A DNA stretch of 55,360 nt from Prevotella sp. (GCA_022769285.1 JALEKD010000006.1:1-55360), one strand, 5' to 3'; shown: positions 26,624 through 37,062, counted from the stretch's first letter. Translations and numbers: made by a program. Notes: generated by a model from the letters alone, not told the origin.

Positions 26624-29356
26624 ATGACCCAACTATCAGTACCCCAGTGGACACCCGATGCCAGTCAGCAGCGGGTTATCGACGCCTTGGGTGGTGGCTA
26701 CCACCTGGTGCTGGCGCCCCCTGGCTGTGGCAAGACCCAGATTCTTACCGAGCGCATACGCCGGGCTCATGCCCAGGGCGTGGCTTACGGCGATATGCTC
26801 TGCCTGACGTTCACCAACCGCGCTGCCCGTGGCATGCGCCAGCGTATCGCACACTATATCGACGACGAAGACGTTTCCGACCTCTATGTGGGCAACATCC
26901 ACCGCTTCTGTGCTAAGTATCTCTTCGAAAATCACTGCGTCCCGGCTGAGACAGCAGTCATTGACGACGACGATGCACTGAGTATCCTGGCCCGTTACCT
27001 CAACGAGGAGGAAGATGAGGTCAAGACCAACTTCAATCGCCGTCGCGGCTATGCCGAGATTATCCATTTCGCCCATTTCATGCACCAGGTCATACACCGC
27101 CATCCCCGCGGGCTGCGCCTGCACCCCGACTGCCTTACCCCCGACGACGTGCGTGCCCTGAACTGTATATGTCGGGTAGAGCGGCGGTCGCTTACGCCCG
27201 AGTTCATGATAGACATCTACGACCATACGGACTACTACCGCGACGCCATCCGTAGCGACAGCTACGATGTAGGCAGTCAGCAGCTCATCAACAGGTTGCT
27301 CTACAAGATGCGTTACGCCCACGCCTTTACGGCTTACTGTCGCCAGAACCAGCTTATGGACTTCGAGGACCTGCTCCTCTATACCTACGATGCCCTGAAC
27401 GACCAGCCCAGCCATCCCCGTTATCGCTGGATACAGGTCGACGAGGTTCAGGACCTTAACAGCATGCAGATAGCCCTGATAGACAGCGTTACCCATCCCG
27501 GCGTGGCCACGGGCCAGGGCATGGTGATGTACTTGGGCGATGCCCAGCAGGCCATCTTCTCGTTTATGGGGGCTCAGGCCGACACCCTTACCCAGCTGCA
27601 CCGGCGCTGCGGGGGCCACATACACCACCTGGAGGTCAACCACCGTTCGCCCAGCTATCTCCTGCAAGTTTTCAACGACTATGCCGCTGACGTACTGCAT
27701 GTAGACCGCGCCCTGTTGCCCATTCCCAGTAGCAGCGACGACTGCCCGGCCGACGGGAGCCTGTGCCTGGTGCCCGCCGACACCCTTGAGACCGAGTATG
27801 ACAGCGTGGCCCGCCTGGCTGACAGTCTCTGCCGGCGCCATCCTGATGATACCACGGCTATAGTGGTCACCGCCAACAGCGACGCAGACCTGATAGGGAG
27901 CCGCCTGCGTCAGCTCGGTGCCCCTTACTTCCAGGTGTCGGGTACCGACATCTTTTCAACCCCTGAGGTGAAGCTGCTGCTGGCCCATCTCAATGTGCTG
28001 GCTGCCGAGACCAACTTCATGGCCTGGGCGCGACTGCTCCAGGGACTTGGCGTGTTTGCCGCCCCGGCCTCGGCCAGGGCTTTCGTGCGCAAGCTGCTTA
28101 ACCGCGCCATCCTGCCGTCCGACTTGCTGCTCTACGAGGGTACTGCCACGTATGTGCAGGACTTCGCCGCCACCCTGGCGCAGGCCGAGGTGGTGGTGTT
28201 TGACATCGAGACCACCGGGCTCAGCGTGTTTGACGATGACATTCTGCAGATTGCAGCTGTCAAAATGCGTGGCGGACGCGTGGTGGCGGGCTCGGCCTTC
28301 GTGGTGCATATCGCTACAGACCGGCCCATACCCACCATGTTGGGCGATGTGCCCAATCCTATCATCGAGGAGCGTCGCCACCAGCGCCTCTTATCCCATG
28401 AGGAGGCCCTGAGCCAGTTTGTCGCTTATGCCGATGGCTGCGTGTTGGTGGGCCATAATGTAGAGTACGATTATCAGATACTGTGTCACAACCTGGGCCG
28501 CTATCTGCCCGGTCGCGACCTGTCCTGCCATCGCCGCTTTGACACCCTCAAGTTGCTCAGGCTCTTCCATCCCGAGCTCAGCAGCTACCGGCTTGACGAC
28601 CTGCGTCGCCAGCACCTCTTCGGCCTCTGCGAGGACAATGCCCACCTGGCCGATGTCGATGTAGACGATACCTGCAAGGTGGTGAGCCATCTCCTGGGGC
28701 GCTGCGATGACTATGTAACAGCCCAGCGCGACTTCCTCTCGCAGGGCAGTGTGGTTCAGCGGGCCGATGTGCTGCGTCGCCATTACCGCCAGTGCTACAT
28801 CGAAGCCCTGAGCCGTCTGTACCAGCGTCGCGAAGATGGCGGCGACCCTGCCTTGGTGTGCGAGCTGCGTAGCCTGTACCGCCAGCTTCAGGCCGATGGC
28901 TATCCAGCCTCTCAGCAGGCCAAGATAGCCTATATACTGCGTTATCTGTCTACGCAGATGATAACGCCAGCCGCCGAACCATCGTTGGCCGAACAGCTGA
29001 GCAACCATCTGATGGACATCAACACGCTCAAGGAGGCCGACTTGTGTGGATCGGGCATCATAGATGAACGCATTTTCGTGTCAACGGTACACAAGGCCAA
29101 GGGGCTGGAGTTCGATAACGTCATAGTGTTCGACACCGTCGACGGCCGTTACCCCAACTACTACAACCGTTATAATCCAGCGGCCTGCGAGGAGGACAAG
29201 CGCAAACTCTATGTGGCCCTGTCGCGTGCCAAGCGGCGGCTGTTCTTAGCCTGGAGCACCACGCGGGTAGACTATCACGGACAGCCGCAGCCCCGCGAGC
29301 TGTCACCGTTTCTCACGCCGATACTGCGCCACTTCAGCAACCTGCCATCGCTATAA
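26624..29356 (+). CDS. UvrD/Rep-type helicase with an inserted DEDDh 3'-5' exonuclease domain
   Basis: A 910-residue protein. SF1 helicase motifs: Walker A APPGCGKT (31-38), DEVQ (273-276), QQAIFSFMG (motif III), NHRSP (motif IV), then VSTVHKAKGLEF (motif V, about 819) and LYVALSRAKRR (motif VI). Between motifs IV and V, about residues 520-690, sits a DnaQ-like exonuclease: FDIETTG (D527, E529), VGHNVEYD and AHLADVDVDD, so all four DEDDh acids and the His are present. It likely unwinds and trims DNA in repair. Fusions of this kind are known in Bacteroidota, but the roles are poorly defined. It is convergent with the OPT transporter gene across a shared hairpin. Confidence 0.9.
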   Translation: MTQLSVPQWTPDASQQRVIDALGGGYHLVLAPPGCGKTQILTERIRRAHAQGVAYGDMLCLTFTNRAARGMRQRIAHYIDDEDVSDLYVGNIHRFCAKYLFENHCVPAETAVIDDDDALSILARYLNEEEDEVKTNFNRRRGYAEIIHFAHFMHQVIHRHPRGLRLHPDCLTPDDVRALNCICRVERRSLTPEFMIDIYDHTDYYRDAIRSDSYDVGSQQLINRLLYKMRYAHAFTAYCRQNQLMDFEDLLLYTYDALNDQPSHPRYRWIQVDEVQDLNSMQIALIDSVTHPGVATGQGMVMYLGDAQQAIFSFMGAQADTLTQLHRRCGGHIHHLEVNHRSPSYLLQVFNDYAADVLHVDRALLPIPSSSDDCPADGSLCLVPADTLETEYDSVARLADSLCRRHPDDTTAIVVTANSDADLIGSRLRQLGAPYFQVSGTDIFSTPEVKLLLAHLNVLAAETNFMAWARLLQGLGVFAAPASARAFVRKLLNRAILPSDLLLYEGTATYVQDFAATLAQAEVVVFDIETTGLSVFDDDILQIAAVKMRGGRVVAGSAFVVHIATDRPIPTMLGDVPNPIIEERRHQRLLSHEEALSQFVAYADGCVLVGHNVEYDYQILCHNLGRYLPGRDLSCHRRFDTLKLLRLFHPELSSYRLDDLRRQHLFGLCEDNAHLADVDVDDTCKVVSHLLGRCDDYVTAQRDFLSQGSVVQRADVLRRHYRQCYIEALSRLYQRREDGGDPALVCELRSLYRQLQADGYPASQQAKIAYILRYLSTQMITPAAEPSLAEQLSNHLMDINTLKEADLCGSGIIDERIFVSTVHKAKGLEFDNVIVFDTVDGRYPNYYNRYNPAACEEDKRKLYVALSRAKRRLFLAWSTTRVDYHGQPQPRELSPFLTPILRHFSNLPSL

Positions 29357-29488
29357 GCACCGTGGTGCCTGTCACTTGGCCTGCACGTGTGGTGACTCGC
29401 CCCGTGTCTCGTAAAGCGGCAGCAGCGATGGATGGTACCTTGGGTCGCGGCTTCGGTCGCCCACGGGGCTATACCTATATATAATACT

Positions 29489-29530
29489 ACAGCCATGTCG
29501 GCGACCCTTATCGGTCAGCGACATGGCTGT
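29489..29530. terminator. Bidirectional terminator between the helicase and OPT genes
   Basis: A perfect 12-bp inverted repeat (ACAGCCATGTCG with CGACATGGCTGT) around an 18-nt loop, in the gap between convergent genes. Confidence 0.65.
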
Positions 29531-29570
29531 AAGTATTTATGGCCCTTTCCGGGAGGGTGGATGGCCGCCT

Positions 29571-31550
29571 CTATGCTTTCTTACCAGGACGGGTGGCTAC
29601 GATGAAGTAGGCAATGAGCAGCAGGTAGGCCGCCAAGGACAGCAGCTCGCTCAGGTGGTTGGCCCACCAGGCATCATAGTCGAACTCTATGCCGCCAAAC
29701 TTGAGCAGGGCGCTCACCACGCCCATTAAGGCACCGCCGGCGATAAATCCGCTGGCCAGCAGGGTACCCTTCTCGCCGCGGGCGTTGTTCACGGCGGCAT
29801 CCTTAGACCGTGTGGTGACGTACCAGTTGACCGCGCCACCCACCAAGAGTGGTATGTTGAGTTCCATAGGGATAAACATACCCAAGGCAAAGGCCAAGGC
29901 CGAAATCTTGCACCTATCCAGCACTAAGGCGATGACTGCGCCGATGCCATAGAGCAGCCAGGGCGCACCCTGGCCATTCATCAGCGGAGCGATGACGGCT
30001 GCCATGGCGTGGGCCTGCGGTGCGGCCAGTTTATCGCTCTGGAATCCGTACGTCTTGTTGAGCACTATCATTACGCCAGCCACGGTGGCAGCCGACACGA
30101 TGGTTCCTAAGAATTTCCAGGTCTCCTGCTTCTTAGGCGTGGTACCCAACCAGTAGCCTATCTTGAGGTCTGTGACAAAGCTGCCCGACATGGACAGCGC
30201 CGTGCATACCACGGCACCCATGAGCAGGGCGGCCAGCATACCGGCGTTGCCCTTCAGACCCACGGCCACCATGACCACCGAGGCCAGGATGAGGGTCATC
30301 AGCGTCATGCCCGATACGGGGTTGCTGCCCACAATGGCTATGGCATTGGCCGCCACCGTAGTGAAGAGGAAGGCTATCACGGCCACTAAGATGATGGCCA
30401 CCACAGCATGCAGGAGGTTGAAGTCCATCACGCCGGCATAGAAGAACACGAAGGTGACAAGCAGGGTGAGCACCGAGCCTATGGCTATAATCTTAAAGGA
30501 TATGTCGCGCTGGGTACGAACCACCTCGGCAGCCGAGCCGCCCTTGCCCTTCATCTCACGGGCGGCCAGTCCTACGGCACTCTTGATGATGCCCCAGCTC
30601 TTGATGATACCTATCACACCGGCCATAGCGATGCCACCGATGCCGATAGAGCGGGCATACGACGAGAATATCTTCTCGGGTGTCATGTCGCCCACGGCGG
30701 TGGTAATGGTGGGGTCCCACTGGTTCAGAACCGTGTCGGGGAAGAGCAGGGCCATGCCCGGCACGATGACCCACCATACGGCCAGAGAGCCGAAGCAGAT
30801 GATGGCGGCGTAGCGCAGGCCGATGATGTAGCCCAGGCCCAGCACAGCGGCGCCGGTGTTCACCTTGAAGACCAGCTTGGCGTGGTCAGCTATCTGCTGG
30901 CCCCATCCCACTACGCGCGAGGTAAAGTTCTCGTTCCACAGACCGAAGGTGGCTACGATAAAGTCGTACAGTCCACCCACCAAGCCGGCTACGAGCAGTG
31001 GCTTGGCCTGGCTGCCGCCCTTGGCACCCGACACTAATACCTGTGTGGTGGCCGTGGCCTCTGGGAAGGGATACTTGCCGTGCATATCCTTGACAAAGTA
31101 CTTGCGGAAGGGTATCAGGAACAGGATGCCCAGTATGCCGCCCAGTGCCGAGGCTATGAATACCTTGAGGAAGTCGGCCTGCAGATCCAGCATGTAGATG
31201 GCCGGCAACACAAAGATGGCTCCCGCCACCACAGCGCCCGAGCAGGCACCGATACTCTGTATGATGACATTCTCGCCCATGGCGTTGTGGCGCTTGGTGG
31301 CCGAGGACACACCGATGGCGATGATGGCGATAGGGATGGCAGCCTCGAACACCTGTCCCACCTTGAGGCCCAGGTAAGCGGCGGCCGCCGAGAAAAGCAC
31401 CACCATGACCAGTCCCCAGCTCACGCTCCATGCGTTAACTTCCGGGTAATTCTTTTCCGGACTCATCACGGGCTTGTACTCCTCGCCAGCCCTCAGCTCG
31501 CGAAAGGCGTTGTCGGGCAGCTGCACCGCGTCTTTTTCTTTTTCTTCCAT
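29571..31550 (-). CDS. OPT family oligopeptide transporter
   Basis: A 659-residue polytopic inner membrane protein with about 15 hydrophobic segments. The start is taken at the ATG at 31550 (MEEKEKDAVQLPD). Upstream in-frame codons run into repeat sequence and over the promoter, so a longer form is rejected. It has the OPT pattern EVNAWSVSWGLVMVVLFSAA with GLKVGQVFEAAIP near the start, and NPVSGMT plus later glycine-rich helices. It resembles bacterial OPT members that take up peptides or metal chelates by proton symport; the substrate is not predictable. It is a single gene driven by 31616-31646. Confidence 0.92.
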   Translation of the reverse strand: MEEKEKDAVQLPDNAFRELRAGEEYKPVMSPEKNYPEVNAWSVSWGLVMVVLFSAAAAYLGLKVGQVFEAAIPIAIIAIGVSSATKRHNAMGENVIIQSIGACSGAVVAGAIFVLPAIYMLDLQADFLKVFIASALGGILGILFLIPFRKYFVKDMHGKYPFPEATATTQVLVSGAKGGSQAKPLLVAGLVGGLYDFIVATFGLWNENFTSRVVGWGQQIADHAKLVFKVNTGAAVLGLGYIIGLRYAAIICFGSLAVWWVIVPGMALLFPDTVLNQWDPTITTAVGDMTPEKIFSSYARSIGIGGIAMAGVIGIIKSWGIIKSAVGLAAREMKGKGGSAAEVVRTQRDISFKIIAIGSVLTLLVTFVFFYAGVMDFNLLHAVVAIILVAVIAFLFTTVAANAIAIVGSNPVSGMTLMTLILASVVMVAVGLKGNAGMLAALLMGAVVCTALSMSGSFVTDLKIGYWLGTTPKKQETWKFLGTIVSAATVAGVMIVLNKTYGFQSDKLAAPQAHAMAAVIAPLMNGQGAPWLLYGIGAVIALVLDRCKISALAFALGMFIPMELNIPLLVGGAVNWYVTTRSKDAAVNNARGEKGTLLASGFIAGGALMGVVSALLKFGGIEFDYDAWWANHLSELLSLAAYLLLIAYFIVATRPGKKA

Positions 31551-31615
31551 TGTACTGATTTTATTTATTTTAGTTACTTTCTGACCATTAGAAGCCATCT
31601 TTACGTTTCTTTTTG

Positions 31616-31646
31616 CAAAGGTAGTGCAAGCCGAAGACACTGCAAA
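31616..31646 (-). promoter_or_regulatory. Bacteroidota promoter for the OPT transporter, inside a repeat
   Basis: On the minus strand TTTG (31643-31646), 19 nt, then TACCTTTG (31616-31623). Both boxes are exact. The promoter is part of a 64-bp-family repeat copy. Confidence 0.8.
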
Positions 31647-31823
31647 GAAAAAAACAGAGTTTTTTACTGACAGTGTTGAGGCGCCGCCTACTTTATCTAA
31701 AGTAGGTGTAAGCCGAGCGACACTTACAAAACAATTAATTGTTTTTATTTCCGAGGCGCAGGCTACCTTCATGGTGGCAGCCGTAAAGGTAGTGCAAGCC
31801 GAAGACACTGCAAGGAAAAAAAC
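31616..31823 (-). repeat. Degenerate copies of the promoter-bearing repeat upstream of the OPT gene
   Basis: Two nearly identical segments, 31618-31655 and 31786-31823, differ at one base over their last 35 (both contain GTAGTGCAAGCCGAAGACAC) and lie 168 bases apart. Between them, 31678-31725 reads GAGGCGCCGCCTACTTTATC then AAAGTAGGTGTAAGCCGAGC, a clear relative of the unit at 8591-8811. In the outer copy the -7 box is broken (TACCTTTA), so only the copy next to the gene keeps a working promoter. Confidence 0.7.
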
Positions 31824-31840
31824 GGCCTCCTCCCTCTCCA

Positions 31841-31922
31841 TCCGAAAGTTTAGAATGTACATCCGAAAGTTTAGAATGTATGTCCGAGGGCACAGAATGT
31901 ACATTCTAAGTCTTCGGACGAA
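31841..31922 (+). repeat. 21-bp units in a forward-forward-forward-reverse array, copy 1
   Basis: Units TCCGAAAGTTTAGAATGTAC start at 31841 and 31862; a variant TCCGAGGGCACAGAATGTAC starts at 31883; the complement ACATTCTAAGTCTTCGGA follows to 31918. The last two units face each other across a GAATGTACATTC palindrome. A second array of the same design in opposite orientation is at 49784-49866. Confidence 0.75.
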
Positions 31923-32050
31923 GCCAAGAACGGTTCGGCGTGTATGGGTGACTCCTTTGGGCAGCGGGCCGATAGCCCCGGGAAGAAATATTTTGGCCTC
32001 GGTGTGAAAAATTTTTGTCATCAGTGGTCCCATTACTCACGCAAAAACAC

Positions 32051-32058
32051 TAACTTTG
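32051..32058 (+). promoter_or_regulatory. -7 box for the M6 metalloprotease
   Basis: TAACTTTG, 28 bases before the ATG at 32087. No consensus -33 is visible. Confidence 0.55.
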
Positions 32059-32086
32059 TACACAATACCTCTAATAGCGAATAAAT

Positions 32087-34231
32087 ATGAAGAGATTTTT
32101 ACTCTTTTTCCTTTTCCTCGTGGCCGTGCTGATGGTACAGGCCATGCCGGCCCGTCGCGGTGTATGGCGTACGCTGACCCTGGCCGACGGCTCAACTGTC
32201 AAGGCCCAGTTGGTGGGCGACGAGTATGCCCACTGGTATGTTACAGATGACGGCACAGCCTACAGCCCGGCTCAGGGCGGGCGCTATCAGCGTGCCGACC
32301 GTAAGGCACTGGCCCGTCATGGCGCTCAGCGCCGCCGCCAGGCCAATGCCGTGTTCTCGGGCCGTCGTAAGGCAGACATCTCTGGCAAACGGGGCAATTA
32401 TCAGGGTGTCAAGAAGGGCCTTATCATCCTGGTTAACTTCCAGGACACCAAGTTTAAGAGTGCCCACAACCAGGCTTTCTACAACCGTGTGGCCAATGAA
32501 GAAGGCTTGAAGATGGACGACTTCAAGGGCAGTATCAAAGACTACTTCCGTGACCAGAGCGATGGCAAGTTTACCATCGACTTCGACGTTGTGGGCCCTG
32601 TAACGGTGTCGCAGAAAGCCAGTTACTATGGCAATAACGATGATGACGACCAGGACGAGCACCCTGAGGAGATGATAGCCGAGGCTTGCCGTCTGGTAGA
32701 CAGCCAGGTAGACTTTGGGAAGTATGACTGGGCTGGCGACGGCGAGGTAGACCAGGTCTACGTCATCTATGCCGGGCAGGGCGAGGCTGCCGGTGGTGCC
32801 GATGAGACCATCTGGCCCCACGCCTCTAATCTTGGTTATGCCAGCATGAACCTCGAGCTCGACGGTGTCAAGATAGACTCTTACGCCTGCTCGGCTGAGA
32901 TGGGCCTGCATGGCGTCGATGGCATCGGTACCATCTGTCACGAGTTCTCTCACTGCCTGGGTTATCCCGACCTCTACGATGTCTTCTACGAGGGCCATTT
33001 TGGTATGAGCGACTGGGACCTTATGGACTATGGCGGGTATAATGACGATGGCTTTACGCCTGCCGGTTACACCGCCTACGAGAAGTGGATTGCCGGCTGG
33101 ATAGACTACGTCGAGTTGGGTGACCAGGATGTCAAGGTAGACAACCTGAAGCCCACCGCCCAGGGTGGCAGCGCCTATGTACTATACAACAAGGGCAACC
33201 GCGATGAATACTATCTGCTCGAGAACCGACAGCGTACTGGCTGGGATGCTGGTCTGCCTGCCTCGGGCCTCAGTGTTATCCACGTAGACTACGATGCTAA
33301 CTGCTGGATTAACAATGTGGTCAACGCGACGGGTACTTTCCGCAAGGTCGACGGCTGGACGGCTGACTTTACCAACGACCACCAGCGCCTCACCATTATC
33401 CATGCCGACAACGATGACGACAGTAAGTACTGGGATGAAGACTACGGTCAATACACCAAGCAGACACTGACGGGCGACCTCTATCCGTATAAGACCAACA
33501 ACACGCTGAGCGACTCGAGCAAGCCCGCCTTTGGCTTGTATAACAAGAACACTGGCGGCACGCGCAAGATGGGTGTCAAGGTGAGCGACATTACCACCAA
33601 TGGCGATGGTACGGTGAGTTTCCAATACACCGCCACCGTGGCCGACGAGCCCACGCCCGAGGGCCAGGTGTTCTATGAGAGCTTTGACAAGTGTACCGGC
33701 AAGGGTGGCAACGACAATGCATGGAGCGGCAACATAGGCAGCAATAAGTTCAATGCTGACCATGAGGGCTGGGCCTATACCAATGGCGGCGGTGCCGACC
33801 ATTGTGCTAAGTTTGGTAACAGCAAGGGCAACGGCCAGGTCAGCTCGCCCTCGTTTGACCTGACGGGACGGGCCAAGGTGACCTTCAAGGCAGCCCCCTT
33901 CGGTATGGATGGCCGCACCCTCACGCTCAAGTACGATGGGGTAGAGGTGGGAACCTACACCCTGGAGCCCAACCAGTGGACCGACATTACCGCCACCATC
34001 ACCGGCAGTGGTTCGGGCTGTCTCACCTTCGTACCTGCCAAGCGCTTCTTCCTGGATGAGGTAAGGGTAGTGGCCGAGGGTACCTCTACCGGTATAGAGC
34101 AGGCCACCGTGACCACCGGACGCACCGCCGACCGCCGTATCTATACCCTGCAGGGGCAGTATGTGGGCACCGACCTCAGCCCCCTGCCCTCGGGCATCTA
34201 CATCGTGGGCGGTAAGAAGATAGTCAAGTAA
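32087..34231 (+). CDS. Secreted M6 family metalloprotease with T9SS sorting tail
   Basis: A 714-residue protein. A signal peptide (about 1-20, VLMVQAMPA) is followed by a short pro-region and an M6 (immune inhibitor A-like) catalytic domain with HEFSHCLGYPD, whose HExxH is at residues 285-289. A carbohydrate-binding-like beta-sandwich lies about 525-665. The last 40 residues (RIYTLQGQYVG then LPSGIYIVGGKKIVK) are a typical type A T9SS sorting domain, so export to the cell surface and removal of the tail are expected. M6 enzymes degrade host proteins, including antimicrobial peptides in other species; the substrate here is unknown. It is a single gene with a strong terminator. Confidence 0.92.
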   Translation: MKRFLLFFLFLVAVLMVQAMPARRGVWRTLTLADGSTVKAQLVGDEYAHWYVTDDGTAYSPAQGGRYQRADRKALARHGAQRRRQANAVFSGRRKADISGKRGNYQGVKKGLIILVNFQDTKFKSAHNQAFYNRVANEEGLKMDDFKGSIKDYFRDQSDGKFTIDFDVVGPVTVSQKASYYGNNDDDDQDEHPEEMIAEACRLVDSQVDFGKYDWAGDGEVDQVYVIYAGQGEAAGGADETIWPHASNLGYASMNLELDGVKIDSYACSAEMGLHGVDGIGTICHEFSHCLGYPDLYDVFYEGHFGMSDWDLMDYGGYNDDGFTPAGYTAYEKWIAGWIDYVELGDQDVKVDNLKPTAQGGSAYVLYNKGNRDEYYLLENRQRTGWDAGLPASGLSVIHVDYDANCWINNVVNATGTFRKVDGWTADFTNDHQRLTIIHADNDDDSKYWDEDYGQYTKQTLTGDLYPYKTNNTLSDSSKPAFGLYNKNTGGTRKMGVKVSDITTNGDGTVSFQYTATVADEPTPEGQVFYESFDKCTGKGGNDNAWSGNIGSNKFNADHEGWAYTNGGGADHCAKFGNSKGNGQVSSPSFDLTGRAKVTFKAAPFGMDGRTLTLKYDGVEVGTYTLEPNQWTDITATITGSGSGCLTFVPAKRFFLDEVRVVAEGTSTGIEQATVTTGRTADRRIYTLQGQYVGTDLSPLPSGIYIVGGKKIVK

Positions 34232-34268
34232 TCTCCGGTCTACGGGCCGTAACCTCCAAGACACAAAA

Positions 34269-34304
34269 AGCCCTCCCTCCGAGTTTTATCTCGGAGGGAG
34301 GGCT
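34269..34304. terminator. Bidirectional rho-independent terminator between the M6 protease and clpB
   Basis: A perfect 15-bp stem (AGCCCTCCCTCCGAG with its complement) and a TTTTAT loop, preceded by a run of five A on one side, between two convergent genes. Confidence 0.8.
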
Positions 34305-34338
34305 TGCTATTGATGGCCTTGCCTGTGGCGGCGATGGG

Positions 34339-36897
34339 TTACTTGTTGCTGAACACGATGCCGTCGGCGTTAGCGTCTATTGTAATGGGACGCTCCTTGG
34401 TTACCTTCTCGGCCAGGATCATCTTGCTCAGGTCATTGAGTACATGGTCCTGGATAGCTCTCTTCACGGGGCGAGCGCCAAAGGTCGGGTCGTAGCCCAC
34501 GGTGGTCAGGTAGTCTATGGCTGCCGGCGTCCATGTGATGGTGACGCCCTGCTGAGCCGTCATCTTCTGCACGCGGCGCATCTGGAGCTCCACTATCTGG
34601 CTAATCTCTTCCTTCTTGAGTGGGTGGAAAGTGATTATGTCGTCAATACGGTTCAGGAACTCCGGGCGCATTATCTTGCTGAGCATCTCGCGGGTGGCGT
34701 TAGATGTCATGATGATAATGGTGTTCTTGAAGTTGACCACCCTGCCCTTGTTGTCGGTCAGACGGCCGTCATCGAGTACCTGCAGCAGCGTGTTGAACAC
34801 ATCGGGATGAGCTTTCTCTATCTCGTCGAAGAGAACGACCGAGTACGGTTTGCGCCGCACAGCCTCCGTAAGCTGTCCGCCTTCGTCATAGCCCACGTAA
34901 CCAGGAGGCGCACCGATGAGGCGGGTCACACTGAACTTCTCCTGATACTCGCTCATGTCGATACGAGTCATCATATTCTCGTCATTGAACAGGTATTCAG
35001 CCAGGGCCTTGGCCAGCTCTGTCTTGCCCACGCCCGTGGTTCCCAAGAAGATGAACGAGGCGATAGGGCGCTTGGGATCCTGAAGTCCCGCACGCGACCG
35101 CCTGACTGCATCGGCCACTGCGGTGATGGCCTCGTCCTGTCCTATGACACGGCGGTGCAGTTCCTCTTCCAGGTGGAGCAGCTTCTCGCGCTCACTCTGC
35201 ATCATCTTAGATACCGGGATGCCCGTCCAGCGGCTCACCACCTCTGCTATATCGTCGGCGGTTACCTCCTCGCGTACCATGGCCGTTCCGCCCTGCGTAC
35301 TGCGTAACCGCAACTGTATAGAGTCTATGTCGTCCTGGATAGCCTTTAACTTTCCGTATCTAATCTCGGCCACCCTGCCGTAGTTGCCCTCTCGCTCAGC
35401 TTTCTCGGCTTCAAACTTGAGGCTCTCTATCTCTTGCTTGTCCTGCTGGATCTTGTTTACAAGTCCTTTCTCAGCCTCCCACTTAGCCCGGAACTGCTGT
35501 TCCTGCTCACGCAGGGAAGCTATTTCCTTGTCGAGCTTGTCGAGCGAAGTGTGCAGGTTGTCGAGCGTAGCGCTGTCGGCACTGCCGTCGCTCTGGCGAT
35601 GCTTCTCCTCGCTGCGGATGGCCTCGCGCTCTATCTCGAGCTGCTTCAGGTGCCGATCTATCTCGTCGAGCTCCTCGGGGACAGAGTCGCGCTCCATACG
35701 GAGCTTAGCGGCAGCCTCGTCCATGAGGTCGATAGCCTTGTCGGGGAGGAAACGGTCAGAGATGTAACGCTCGCTGAGTTTCACGGCAGCAATGCAGGCA
35801 TCGTCCTGGATACGAACCTTGTGGTGGTTCTCGTATTTCTCCTTCAGGCCACGGAGGATACTGATGGCGTCAATCTCATCAGGCTCGTCGACCATGACAG
35901 TTTGGAACCTACGCTCCAGCGCCTTGTCTTTCTCGAAGTACTTCTGATACTCGTTGAGGGTGGTGGCACCTATGGCACGCAGTTCGCCACGGGCCAAGGC
36001 AGGCTTCAGAATGTTGGCAGCGTCCATGGCACCCTCGCCACCGCCTGCGCCGACCAGCGTGTGTATCTCATCGATAAAGAGGATGATGTTGCCATCGGCC
36101 TTGGTTACCTCCTGGATGACGCTCTTCAGTCTTTCCTCAAATTCTCCTTTGTATTTGGCACCTGCTACCAGTGCGCCCATGTCGAGCGAGTACAGCTGCT
36201 TGTTTTTAAGGTTCTCCGGCACGTCTCCGCGTACTATTCGCTCGGCCAGACCTTCAACGATAGCTGTCTTACCAGTACCAGGCTCGCCGATAAGGATAGG
36301 GTTGTTCTTCGTACGACGAGAGAGAATCTGGAGGACACGTCTTATCTCGTCATCGCGGCCGATGACAGGATCCAACTTGCCCTGGCGGGCTTTCTCGACC
36401 AGGTTCTGCGCATACTTGGAGAGAGCCTGGTAGTTCTCATCGGCCGACGCGCCGTCTACCTTCTTGCCCTGTCGCAGCTCGCTGATGGCCTGGCGTACAC
36501 CCTCGACGGTGAGCCCGGCATCCTTGAGTATGCGCGAGGCGGTAGAGTTGGTCTGGAGCATGGCGATGAGCATCGGCTCTATCGACACGTACTCATCGCC
36601 CATACGCCGAGCCTCGTCCATGGCCTTGGTGAGTATCTCGTTGGCCTCATTGGTCAGGTAGGGCTCACCGCCCTGTACCTTAGGCAGATGGCTCAGCTCC
36701 GACTCAGCTAAGGTGAGTATCTGCTGTGGGTTGGCGCCCATCTTTTGGAATATAAAAGTGGTGACATCCTTACCCTTGTCCATTATTCCTAACAGCAAGT
36801 GTACCGGCTCGATGGCCTGGTTGCCTGCTGTCTGCGCCCGAGTGACTGCGCTCTGCACAGCCTCCTGCGCCTTGATAGTGAATTTGTCTAATGTCAT
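34339..36897 (-). CDS. clpB: ATP-dependent disaggregase ClpB
   Basis: An 852-residue Hsp100 chaperone from the ATG at 36897 ([14 protein letters not shown]). An in-frame extension of 133 codons upstream reads through a repeat element and is rejected. Domains: Clp N-domain (about 1-150), first AAA module ([13 protein letters not shown]), the long coiled-coil middle domain rich in E/K/L (about 410-525) that separates ClpB from ClpA/C, and second AAA module ([13 protein letters not shown], then [20 protein letters not shown]). It rescues aggregated proteins with DnaK. A weak promoter candidate is TTTG, 21 nt, ACCCTTTG at 36995-37027 on the minus strand. No heat-shock operator was recognised. Confidence 0.97.
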   Translation of the reverse strand: MTLDKFTIKAQEAVQSAVTRAQTAGNQAIEPVHLLLGIMDKGKDVTTFIFQKMGANPQQILTLAESELSHLPKVQGGEPYLTNEANEILTKAMDEARRMGDEYVSIEPMLIAMLQTNSTASRILKDAGLTVEGVRQAISELRQGKKVDGASADENYQALSKYAQNLVEKARQGKLDPVIGRDDEIRRVLQILSRRTKNNPILIGEPGTGKTAIVEGLAERIVRGDVPENLKNKQLYSLDMGALVAGAKYKGEFEERLKSVIQEVTKADGNIILFIDEIHTLVGAGGGEGAMDAANILKPALARGELRAIGATTLNEYQKYFEKDKALERRFQTVMVDEPDEIDAISILRGLKEKYENHHKVRIQDDACIAAVKLSERYISDRFLPDKAIDLMDEAAAKLRMERDSVPEELDEIDRHLKQLEIEREAIRSEEKHRQSDGSADSATLDNLHTSLDKLDKEIASLREQEQQFRAKWEAEKGLVNKIQQDKQEIESLKFEAEKAEREGNYGRVAEIRYGKLKAIQDDIDSIQLRLRSTQGGTAMVREEVTADDIAEVVSRWTGIPVSKMMQSEREKLLHLEEELHRRVIGQDEAITAVADAVRRSRAGLQDPKRPIASFIFLGTTGVGKTELAKALAEYLFNDENMMTRIDMSEYQEKFSVTRLIGAPPGYVGYDEGGQLTEAVRRKPYSVVLFDEIEKAHPDVFNTLLQVLDDGRLTDNKGRVVNFKNTIIIMTSNATREMLSKIMRPEFLNRIDDIITFHPLKKEEISQIVELQMRRVQKMTAQQGVTITWTPAAIDYLTTVGYDPTFGARPVKRAIQDHVLNDLSKMILAEKVTKERPITIDANADGIVFSNK

Positions 36898-37062
36898 ATT
36901 TGTTGTTCCTTTCTTAATCGTTATTATTATCGGGGTGTTTACCTTCAGCCCTGCCGGCCCTGGGGAAGAACCAGCAGCGCTACTGCCTGTTGTGCAAAGG
37001 GTGTTCCGAACCCTCTTTTCTGCCAAAATGTCAGTGACGGGTGACGTACCTGTCAGCCCCAC

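Noticed and set aside
31841..31922. CRISPR-like short repeats
   Set aside because: The 21-bp units are adjacent or opposed with no spacers between them.
31551..32033. N-terminal extension of the OPT transporter with twice-repeated VFF-AVSSACTTF-like peptide
   Set aside because: It is translated intergenic repeat DNA, upstream of the promoter at 31616-31646.
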